Position numbers and translations under genes: made by a program
The notes under the pieces: generated by a model
What the model was told of the DNA's origin: nothing
Seen by the model: the letters and a program-made list of their open reading frames with translations, nothing else
Database searches by the model: none
Shown: one piece after another, positions 1 through 5,621 of the stretch
Layout of the letters: each line of letters starts with the position of its first letter
Position numbering within the stretch: position 1 is the stretch's first letter
NCBI GenBank assembly: GCA_902158735.1
Contig: CABGHG010000015.1
Location: forward strand, 1-20,540
Direction of reading: 5' to 3'
From: Candidatus Methanolliviera sp. GoM_oil
Lineage (GTDB): Archaea > Halobacteriota > Methanoliparia > Methanoliparales > Methanoliparaceae
DNA: 20,540 nt

Positions 1-50
1 GGTGGAGAAGTTTATATAAGATCGAGAAGCCTTTCAATATAGAAGAACGG

Positions 51-299
51 ATGGGAAGAGTGGAAGGAGCCTTAGGACAGATGGGAAAGAGGCTGGATAA
101 CGTCGAGACGGCGATAGTCGATCTTAGAAAAGAGATGACCGCAAATATGGGCGATCTTAGAAAAGAGATGACCGCAAATATGGGCGAGTTGAGAGATCAC
201 GTTGATACAAAGATGGATAGAAACTTTCAATGGACGATCGGAATGATTATAACGATGTGGGTCACGATCATCCTCGCGATATTATTCAAAATTCCCTGA
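51..299 (+). CDS. small coiled-coil protein with C-terminal membrane anchor (possibly 5' truncated)
   Basis: The 82-residue product from ATG 51 is a charged helical segment (residues 1-58) followed by one hydrophobic membrane helix (about residues 60-80, rich in I, V, L and W) and a short tail. The helical part holds an 11-residue unit, DLRKEMTANMG, twice in a row. An 11-residue period is a hendecad, typical of long coiled coils. The reading frame is open upstream to the window edge (the preceding codons encode SLYKIEKPFNIEER), so this may be the end of a longer protein. No clear ribosome binding site precedes ATG 51. Small tail-anchored coiled-coil proteins of this build are common in archaea and usually have no known function. 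I do not assign one. The reading frame is well supported, the start is not. Confidence 0.6.
   Translation: MGRVEGALGQMGKRLDNVETAIVDLRKEMTANMGDLRKEMTANMGELRDHVDTKMDRNFQWTIGMIITMWVTIILAILFKIP
119..187 (+). repeat. 33-bp tandem repeat, two exact copies, inside the coiled-coil gene
   Basis: Positions 120-152 and 153-185 are identical over 33 bases, and the periodicity extends a base or two on each side. The unit is in frame and encodes 11 residues (DLRKEMTANMG). Identity at third codon positions points to a recent duplication rather than protein-level convergence. Confidence 0.95.
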
Positions 300-333
300 G
301 ATACGATGATAAAATTAAATTAAATAGATCGGG

Positions 334-483
334 ATGAAAAAGATAAACTGTGATGTAGTCGTTGTGGGGGGGCCAGGTGGGAGTATGTCCGCGAAGTATG
401 GGTTGGATACGGTATTGGTGGAGAGAGAAGAAGAATTAAGAATGATTTTGCATAATGGGATAAAAGTAAAATTTGATGTGTAG
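334..483 (+). pseudogene. decayed N-terminus of an FAD-dependent oxidoreductase (geranylgeranyl reductase-like)
   Basis: From ATG 334 a 49-codon frame reads MKKINCDVVVVGGPGGSM, then SAKYGLDTVLVEREEEL, and stops at TAG 481-483. This is the start of a dinucleotide-binding Rossmann fold: a beta strand, a glycine-rich turn, and a second strand ending in an acidic residue (VLVE) that would bind the FAD ribose. Archaeal geranylgeranyl reductases begin this way (usually VVGxGPxGS, then about five more helix residues before the second strand). Here the glycine turn lacks one residue, the helix is shortened, and nothing after EREEEL resembles the family. A full protein would be close to 400 residues. 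I read it as a short remnant of a deleted gene. The family is inferred from this short motif only. Confidence 0.55.
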
Positions 484-544
484 TTAAAGGGAACCACAAA
501 AATAGAAAACCCGGGGAGACATTGAGAATTGGAGTGAATACATT

Positions 545-1063
545 ATGCCTAAAAAGGTTGTCAGGGGCCCTAAGGGGGTCAAAGTAACGTATGAGCCGGG
601 AACTGTCGACCCCGTGTCAATTGAAGGAGATGAATATAAATGGAGTGCGTTAGGGATAACCGAAAAACAAATTTTAGAAGATTTTAAAAATTCAGGTCTA
701 ATTGAAGGAGAGTTTGAAGAACAAGTAATAGTAGGCAAAAATAGCATAGAATATATTCACGATAGAGGGTCGCGGAACCTTGCACTAAATCTAATTCGGA
801 AGCAGATAAATCTTGTTATTGAAAACAAAAATGATATTTGGATAATAGAGGGGAAATCAAAATTTGATGCCAATAGTACTGAAAAGGCACTGGGTCAGGT
901 TTTAATCTATGAAGAGCTTTATAAGATTGATATGCAACCGAAGAAGAATATTAAAAAGGCTGTAGTATTTGGAACGAGTACATGGGAGGAGGTCGTGCAA
1001 CAAACAAAGAATATATTTGAGAAGTATGCTGTGAATCTCTATATAAAGGGAATAGATTTTTAG
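545..1063 (+). CDS. PD-(D/E)XK nuclease-like protein of unknown role
   Basis: The 172-residue product has a core resembling the PD-(D/E)XK nuclease fold: D97-IWII-E102-G-K104 matches the D-x(n)-ExK active site, and ALGQVLIYEELY (residues 115-126, Q118) matches the helix with conserved Q that follows in many archaeal members. A basic stretch (R74 to K86) precedes it. The N-terminal 60 residues are not recognised. GGAG at 534-537 lies about seven bases before ATG 545 and supports that start. No methyltransferase or helicase partner adjoins it, and the neighbours are a gene remnant upstream and a gene-free hairpin region downstream. Coding sequence is A+T-rich and contains no GATC, unlike the metabolic genes further on, which suggests transfer. 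It could be a restriction-type, repair or defence nuclease. The fold is a fair guess, the role unknown. Confidence 0.7.
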   Translation: MPKKVVRGPKGVKVTYEPGTVDPVSIEGDEYKWSALGITEKQILEDFKNSGLIEGEFEEQVIVGKNSIEYIHDRGSRNLALNLIRKQINLVIENKNDIWIIEGKSKFDANSTEKALGQVLIYEELYKIDMQPKKNIKKAVVFGTSTWEEVVQQTKNIFEKYAVNLYIKGIDF

Positions 1064-1264
1064 CTTATCTTAACAGAATAAAGACAATGCGACTTACCTA
1101 TTCCCTTTACAATCCTTATCCTTTACTTTCCTCATCTTTTGTAAAATTTGGAGTGTGAAAAGTGCTGTTCTGCCGTTTTTCGGAGGAAGTTCTCTCTCAT
1201 AATTTTACAAGTTATTCCATATGAAAAGTAAAAAGGCACTTTTCGGATCTATAGATTGGACCAC

Positions 1265-1280
1265 AAAAATCTTCGATTTT
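1265..1280. repeat. short hairpin, mirror of the one at 1455-1471
   Basis: AAAATC-TTC-GATTTT is a perfect 6-bp stem with a three-base loop. Its reverse complement (loop GAA) matches the hairpin at 1455-1471, so the same unit sits twice in this region in opposite orientation. Confidence 0.8.
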
Positions 1281-1410
1281 AGCATGGCAGTTCCGGGATA
1301 GGCGGTAAATTCATACCCTACCCCCAAGTAGTCCCCCCACCGCTATTTGATTCTATCTTCGACCATCATAGAAAAAATTAAAATAGAATAGAGATACCAG
1401 TAATCACAGT

Positions 1411-1503
1411 CCTACCGAAGGTAGGTAGTCGCAAATCAAAGATTTGCGTATGCCAAAAATCGAAGATTTTTGAGCAACACAGGATTGAAAAACCAGCGGT
1501 TTT
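1411..1503. repeat. string of four triloop hairpins immediately upstream of pfkB
   Basis: Four perfect short palindromes with three-base centres follow one another: CCTACC-GAA-GGTAGG (1411-1425), CGCAAATC-AAA-GATTTGCG (1430-1448), AAAAATC-GAA-GATTTTT (1455-1471) and AAAACC-AGC-GGTTTT (1489-1503). The last ends three bases before ATG 1507. If pfkB is transcribed from the A+T-rich stretch near 1375-1388, all four would lie in its leader. The stems and loops are read directly. The function is unknown. Confidence 0.85.
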
Positions 1504-1506
1504 CTT

Positions 1507-2409
1507 ATGGACGTAATCGGCTTTGGTGCGTTGAATCTTGACAGGATATGCTTTGTGGATAAGATTCCGAAAGTGGAGGAAGAAGGCTTCTTACTAAATT
1601 TAAAAGAATATCCTGGTGGCTCCGCGGCAAATACGATCGTGGGGCTATCAAGATTAAATACCAAAACGGGATATCTGGGGAAGATAGCTGAAGATCACGC
1701 AGGAAAAGTTATTTTAGAGGATTTGAGGAAAGAAGACGTGGATACATACAGTGTGAAGATCGCAGAGGGAAGAAGTGGGACTGCAGAGGTCTTCGTCGAT
1801 AAAGAGGGGATGAGATCGATAATCGTCGATCCGGGGGTGAACGATTACATCACGATGGAAGATGTGGATCTAAACTACGTTGAAAGGTTTAAAATTCTTC
1901 ATCTCACCTCTTTTGTATGTAAGACATCAAAAAATTCTTTTGAGACACAGAAAAAACTCTTGAGGGAAATTTCCAACCCAAAGATATCTTTCGACCCAGG
2001 ATTTTTGTATGCGGAGAAAGGACTGGAAGAGATGGAAGATATTCTCAAAAATACGGATATTTTGCTGCTGAATGAGAAAGAGTTGAAGGTATTGACCAAA
2101 GAAGAAGATTTTGATGATGCCTGCAATATTCTGGCAGATTATGTTGATATTTTGGTCGTAAAACGTGGAAAGAAAGGTTGTTTCGTCAAAGAAGGCGAGA
2201 AAGAATTTTTTTCTAAACCGTTTGAGACCCGCGTTATAGATACGACTGGGGCAGGAGACGCTTTCAACGCGGGATTCTTGTTTGGGGTCTTGCATAAAAA
2301 AGATATAGAAGAGTCTGCGAAGATCGGAAACAAGGTTGCATCTCTATCGATAGAGAAAAGTGGAGCGCGGGAAGGACTTCCGTATTTAGAAAATCTTACA
2401 AAATCATGA
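1507..2409 (+). CDS. PfkB/ribokinase-family sugar or nucleoside kinase
   Basis: The 300-residue product has both PfkB signatures: a substrate-binding GGSAAN (37-42) after GALNLDR near the N-terminus, and DTTGAGDAFNAGF (245-257), where GAGD forms the anion hole and D251 is the catalytic base. NEKE at 189-192 matches the usual metal/ATP-binding NxxE. Length is normal for the family. It transfers phosphate from ATP (or ADP) to a sugar or nucleoside hydroxyl in the cytoplasm. The substrate cannot be read from sequence; ribokinase, fructokinase and archaeal nucleoside kinase are all possible. No Shine-Dalgarno is visible before ATG 1507, where a hairpin sits instead, so initiation may be structure-controlled. 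The stop overlaps the pheA start by four bases (ATGA, 2406-2409), so the two genes are translationally coupled. Confidence 0.9.
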   Translation: MDVIGFGALNLDRICFVDKIPKVEEEGFLLNLKEYPGGSAANTIVGLSRLNTKTGYLGKIAEDHAGKVILEDLRKEDVDTYSVKIAEGRSGTAEVFVDKEGMRSIIVDPGVNDYITMEDVDLNYVERFKILHLTSFVCKTSKNSFETQKKLLREISNPKISFDPGFLYAEKGLEEMEDILKNTDILLLNEKELKVLTKEEDFDDACNILADYVDILVVKRGKKGCFVKEGEKEFFSKPFETRVIDTTGAGDAFNAGFLFGVLHKKDIEESAKIGNKVASLSIEKSGAREGLPYLENLTKS

Positions 2410-3269
2410 AAAATATCTCAATCGCATTTCAGGGAGAACGCGGTGCATTCAGCGAGGAAGCCGCACTCAAATATTTTGTAGATGATAATATCGAGACAGT
2501 TCCTTATGAGGCGTTTAAAGATGTCATGCGTGCGGTGGACGATAGAAAGGCGAATTATGGTGTATTACCCGTTGAAAATTCGCAAGAAGGAAATATAGAC
2601 GAGGCGTGCGATCTGCTGCTCGATTTCGACCTTTGTATCGTCGCCGAGATAAAACTCCGGATCGTCCACTGTCTTATAGGGCATGCTGGTGCAGAGATAC
2701 AGGATATTAAAAAAGTTTATTCGCATCCTCAGGGGCTTAGGCAGTGCAGAAATTTCCTCAATCGATATGACTGGGATAGGATTCCTGCCTACAACACGGC
2801 GGGCAGTGTAAGGATGATATCCAAACGTAATGATAAGACGGAAGCGGCGATCGCATCTGAGAGGGCGGCTGCGATATATCAGATGAAGATCTTAAAAGAG
2901 GGTATAGAGAATGATATCCACAATTACACCCGATTCTTCGCACTCTCCCGACCAGGCATGCGATCGCTGACGTCGTCGGAAGAAGAAAAAAGAGCGATGA
3001 AGAGCTCGATCGTCTTCGCGACAGACCACGTTCCAGGTGCATTATATGACTGTCTTGGCGAACTGGCAATGAGGGATATTAACATGACGAAGCTTGAGTC
3101 GAGACCAAGCAGAGATAAGAATTGGGAATATGTCTTCTTCGTGGATTTCGAGGGAAGTTTGGAAGAAGAGAAATGCAGAAGCGCCATCGATGAGATAAAG
3201 AAGAAAGCATCCTTCTTAAAGATACTCGGCTCATATCCTGCCGCAGAGGATTTTGAAGCTAAGCCCTGA
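2406..3269 (+). CDS. pheA: prephenate dehydratase with C-terminal ACT domain
   Basis: The 287-residue product converts prephenate to phenylpyruvate (decarboxylating dehydration), the committed step to phenylalanine. Residues 1-182 form the dehydratase domain: AFQGERGAFSEEAA near the start, YGVLPVENSQEGNI (51-64), and the catalytic TRF at 175-177. Residues 200-275 form the ACT regulatory domain with the phenylalanine-binding motifs GALYDCL (211-217) and ESRPS (231-235). Length and architecture are normal for a monofunctional enzyme without a fused chorismate mutase. The start ATG 2406 overlaps the upstream kinase stop by four bases. Feedback inhibition by phenylalanine through the ACT domain is expected from family knowledge. 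No other aromatic amino acid gene is nearby, and pairing with a PfkB kinase has no obvious metabolic reason. Confidence 0.95.
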   Translation: MKNISIAFQGERGAFSEEAALKYFVDDNIETVPYEAFKDVMRAVDDRKANYGVLPVENSQEGNIDEACDLLLDFDLCIVAEIKLRIVHCLIGHAGAEIQDIKKVYSHPQGLRQCRNFLNRYDWDRIPAYNTAGSVRMISKRNDKTEAAIASERAAAIYQMKILKEGIENDIHNYTRFFALSRPGMRSLTSSEEEKRAMKSSIVFATDHVPGALYDCLGELAMRDINMTKLESRPSRDKNWEYVFFVDFEGSLEEEKCRSAIDEIKKKASFLKILGSYPAAEDFEAKP

Positions 3270-3321
3270 ATAATTGATTTGATTATTTGCTATTATTTCT
3301 CTTGCTTCAGTAATAGCCTTT

Positions 3322-3402
3322 TCAATTAAGCTGAAACCTCGGGCATAATCCGCAATATAAACCGCAACAACTGATAAGGTTCGTTTCCCCATCAGTTAGC
3401 AT
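3322..3402 (-). pseudogene. N-terminal remnant of a DUF3795 cysteine-rich protein
   Basis: On the minus strand ATG 3402 opens a 26-codon frame MLTDGETNLISCCGLYCGL then CPRFQLN and stops at 3322-3324. The motif LISCCGLYCGLCPRF is the hallmark start of DUF3795 proteins (usually 110-190 residues, with several more Cys-rich motifs), but the rest is missing. A second minus-strand frame overlapping it reads SLIEKAITEAREIIANNQ (about 3345-3275) and could be a displaced piece of the same gene, which I cannot confirm. A TATA element lies 31-40 bases upstream (3433-3442), so the promoter survives. The match rests on a short but distinctive cysteine motif. Confidence 0.55.
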
Positions 3403-3423
3403 AATTCTTATCTTCTTTTGGTG

Positions 3424-3536
3424 GGCGAGCAATTTTATATAACGTTTCCAGTATATACGACGTTGCCAAAGGCAATGTCCCGAAGGGCAAAAGCGTAAGC
3501 TCACAGCGTATATGCTGTGTTATATGAAGTGTCGCC
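3424..3536. repeat. 113-bp imperfect palindrome with internal hairpins (MITE- or attC-like)
   Basis: Three blocks on the left pair in order with three on the right: GGCGA (3424-3428) with TCGCC (3532-3536); TATATAAC (3436-3443) with GTTATATG (3519-3526); and AGTATATACG (3450-3459) with CGTATATGCT (3507-3516). Unpaired spacers of unequal length separate the blocks. The interior folds as CGTTGCC-AAA-GGCAATG (3461-3477, one wobble), CCC-GAA-GGG (3479-3487), AGC-GTAA-GCT (3492-3501) and CACAGC-GTATAT-GCTGTG (3502-3519, competing with the outer pairing). No transposase or integrase gene is in the window. It lies between the DUF3795 remnant and the stop of the restriction gene, so it could also end that transcript. 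The pairing is read directly. The class of element is open. Confidence 0.65.
3433..3442 (-). promoter_or_regulatory. TATA box of the DUF3795 remnant
   Basis: The minus strand reads TTATATAAAA about 31-40 bases before ATG 3402. That is the spacing of a leaderless or short-leader archaeal transcript. The same element forms part of the 113-bp palindrome (3424-3536). Confidence 0.5.
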
Positions 3537-3538
3537 AT
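3519..3538. repeat. left copy of 20-bp inverted repeat flanking the R-M module
   Basis: GTTATATGAAGTGTCGCCAT matches the reverse complement of 5537-5556 at 17 of 20 positions, including nine perfect bases TGTCGCCAT. The three differences are all G/A transitions. It lies just outside the restriction gene stop codon. Confidence 0.8.
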
Positions 3539-3543
3539 GTTGT

Positions 3544-4216
3544 TCATTTGATTTCTCCCTCCGCTAAAACAATTGTTCCATCTTTGCCAGAGTACATCCG
3601 TTTGTTGTCAGAGTTGAATTCATACTTCACATCTAATGACAATGATTCTATAGATAATATTTTGTAATGTTTACATTTATAGATGTGTTTATTTCCTTTC
3701 TCTCCAGCAACATAAATCTCAAGTGAGATAATAAAATGGAGTGCGTCATAAATAACTTTAAACTCATCAGAAGGCGAAAAATAGAAACTTCTTTGTGTGG
3801 TCTCAATATTTTTAATGTTATAGGTTTTACATTCCAAATAATATGGGTTATCTTTATACCAGAAGATTATATCTGGATAACCTGTAGCTTTTTTATGCCC
3901 GTTTTGACATGTAGGTATGTCTGAATTCAATCTTAAAGAGTTTAAGGCATCTCTGACATAAGGTTCTATATCATTTCCAACTTCATTCGGTCTTGGCCTT
4001 TAAAATTCTTATGTTGTTTATCTCTTTTCCTGCTTTCACTGCTGACTGCTTTAATAACTCTAACACATCTTGATGATCCGATTTTGTGAAATCGAAAGAA
4101 ATAACTTTTTTGCCTGTCATAGATTCTATAACAAGGTTAAAAGGAATATCTTTCAAAGGTTGAAGCATCTGTTTTATAACATTCTCAAGTTTTTTGGTAT
4201 ACTCGTTGTCAATCAT
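3544..4216 (-). pseudogene. type II restriction endonuclease, PD-(D/E)XK, split by a one-base frameshift
   Basis: Two minus-strand frames make one nuclease. The first (4216-3983) encodes 77 residues from ATG, ending NNIRILKAKTE-stop. The second (open from 3999 to 3544) continues RPRPNEVGNDIEPYVRDALN and holds the active site GYPDIIFWYKD then YYLECKTYN: PD-x12-ECK, a classic PD-(D/E)XK centre. It ends with KYEFNSDNKRMYS and ILAEGEIK-like residues. Removing one T from TTT at 3999-4001 (an A on the coding strand) joins them as NNIRIL-RPRPNEVGND, giving about 223 residues, normal for a small type II enzyme. NEVGND next to an acidic helix is usual in such enzymes, which supports the join. ATG 4216 follows the methyltransferase stop by two bases, so this is its cognate nuclease. 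Whether the shift is biological or a sequencing error cannot be told here. Specificity is unknown. The second half alone could start at TTG 3930. Confidence 0.8.
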
Positions 4217-4218
4217 AT

Positions 4219-5475
4219 CTATTTTTCCTTTCTAAAAATTAATATATTTTCTTTTTTCATCACATTGTAAAGGCCAAAAATTATTTTGTTTATATTTTTG
4301 ACCAACTTAAATCCTATATTCTCCATATATTTGATGGTAAATTCCACCGTCTTAATTTCTTTTCCTTGATATGTCGCATTTCCTATAACAATAACAGCAT
4401 ATTTATTCGGTTTAAGCACTCTGTGCATTTCAGAATAAGATTTTTTTATATCTTCATTATAAAGCTCAACCCTACTTTTTCCAATTCCTCGGACTCCAAT
4501 AAAGTCATTTTTCATTTTTGATACATCACATCCTAAATCCTTAAATGAATGGACATCATTTTTAATATAATCAAGGGCAATTGAGTATGGTGGAGATGTA
4601 ATAATTCCATCAATAGAGTTATCAGATAATTTCACATTTCTCGAATCTCCAATTTCAGTTTTTACATTTCCCAAGTTTAAATTCAGCCTCTCCTTTATTT
4701 CTATAAAATCTTTTACCGAAGCAACCATTAAATTCAAATTCTTTATAAAAGAAGTCCTAAAGTCTCTTTTCCGTCTTGAATTATCGCTCACTGCTAAAAG
4801 CCTTGCCATTTTATAGAAATTCCTTACTCTTTCATCAGAAGTTAAATCTTTTATCATTTTATAGTAATTTGTTTCAGGAGAAAACAAGTTTGGAACAAGT
4901 TTAGAAATCACCTCATCTTTTATTTCTAAAATTTCATCTAAAACATAAATTGATTCTGTTTTTACTCTCCCCTGAATTACACAGAGGGGAGAAACATCAA
5001 TACCAATAAAGTTTATGCCCAACAGTTGGGCTTCAAGTGCCGTTGTGCCACTCCCTGAAAATGGTTCAAAAACATTATCCCCTTCTTTTAATCCAATTAT
5101 ATTAAGCAATGCCCTTATCATTTGCGGGTGAAATTTCCCTTTATATGGATAAATCCAATGTGTTAAAAACTGATTAACTGAACGAGTTTCATTTTTTTGT
5201 ATGATATAGTAATAATCTGTGAACTCTCCATCAAAAGTTTTATAATACGAACCTTTGCTCCTTATTATCTCTTTTAGTTCTACTGACTTATTCAGAATTT
5301 TAAATTCTCTTAATCCATTTGTTACTTCAAACTCTGCACCAAAAGCCTTCAATTCTAACTCTGCTAAAGACAACTCGTATATAAATTGAACATTATCTAA
5401 TAGAACTAAATCTTTTCCAGTATTCTTATCGTCTATTTCATAGGCCCAGAATTGGCTTTCTGCTCTTTCAATCAC
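4219..5475 (-). CDS. DNA methyltransferase of a type II R-M system (SPPY type, probably N4-cytosine)
   Basis: The 418-residue product (from GTG 5475) transfers a methyl group from S-adenosylmethionine to DNA. Residues 136-145, FEPFSGSGTT, are the AdoMet-binding motif I, followed by FIGIDVSP (157-163) with the acidic ribose-binding D160. T293-SPPY-S298 is catalytic motif IV. SPPY is usual for N4-cytosine enzymes, though some N6-adenine enzymes use similar forms. Motif I precedes motif IV here. WIYPYKGKFHPQMIRALL (107-125) is the common lead-in. About 100 N-terminal residues of unknown fold may read the target. The start is uncertain: the frame stays open upstream, and the best Shine-Dalgarno (GGAG, 5522-5525) fits an ATT, ATC or ATA codon at 5509-5517 rather than the GTG. 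The nuclease gene follows two bases after the stop. Composition is much more A+T-rich than neighbouring operons. Confidence 0.9.
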   Translation of the reverse strand: MIERAESQFWAYEIDDKNTGKDLVLLDNVQFIYELSLAELELKAFGAEFEVTNGLREFKILNKSVELKEIIRSKGSYYKTFDGEFTDYYYIIQKNETRSVNQFLTHWIYPYKGKFHPQMIRALLNIIGLKEGDNVFEPFSGSGTTALEAQLLGINFIGIDVSPLCVIQGRVKTESIYVLDEILEIKDEVISKLVPNLFSPETNYYKMIKDLTSDERVRNFYKMARLLAVSDNSRRKRDFRTSFIKNLNLMVASVKDFIEIKERLNLNLGNVKTEIGDSRNVKLSDNSIDGIITSPPYSIALDYIKNDVHSFKDLGCDVSKMKNDFIGVRGIGKSRVELYNEDIKKSYSEMHRVLKPNKYAVIVIGNATYQGKEIKTVEFTIKYMENIGFKLVKNINKIIFGLYNVMKKENILIFRKEK

Positions 5476-5536
5476 TGATTTGCCTTTTGTTTTTAGCCTT
5501 TTTGTTTCTATGATAATTTCACTCCTTTTAAACTTA

Positions 5537-5556
5537 ATGGCGACATTTTATATAAT
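5537..5556. repeat. right copy of 20-bp inverted repeat flanking the R-M module
   Basis: ATGGCGACATTTTATATAAT is the 17/20 inverted partner of 3519-3538. It includes the TATA box of the R-M operon on the minus strand. Confidence 0.8.
5546..5555 (-). promoter_or_regulatory. TATA box and leader of the R-M operon
   Basis: The minus strand reads TTATATAAAA here. Transcription would begin about 25 bases downstream (near 5525), placing GGAG (5522-5525) at the very start of a short leader. This fits the upstream non-standard start codons better than GTG 5475. Confidence 0.5.
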
Positions 5557-5621
5557 TTCGTTATATCCCCAATCTGGGTAAAAACGCTTTATTTATATAA
5601 ATAAGACCGTAAAAACCCTCT

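Larger units (their letters stand above)
1064..1506. other. gene-free region rich in inverted repeats
   Basis: No convincing coding frame or tRNA is visible in these 443 bases. The left half has two long-range inverted repeats: a 10-base arm at 1139-1148 with 1201-1210, and a 9-base arm (GAAAAGTGC) at 1157-1165 with 1236-1244. These arms cross rather than nest. The octamer TGAAAAGT occurs at 1156 and 1222. The middle has runs of C (1321-1340) and an A+T-rich stretch near 1372-1388 that could be a TATA element for pfkB. The right end carries the triloop hairpin string listed separately. Confidence 0.6.

Noticed and set aside
4219..5475. Idea that the methyltransferase targets GATC because the island lacks it
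   Set aside because: The enzyme has no Dam-like features beyond shared AdoMet motifs, and low GATC may just reflect A+T-rich donor composition.
3424..5556. Calling the island an integron cassette
   Set aside because: There is no integrase, no second cassette and no full match to the attC core sites; it is kept only as one reading of the palindrome.
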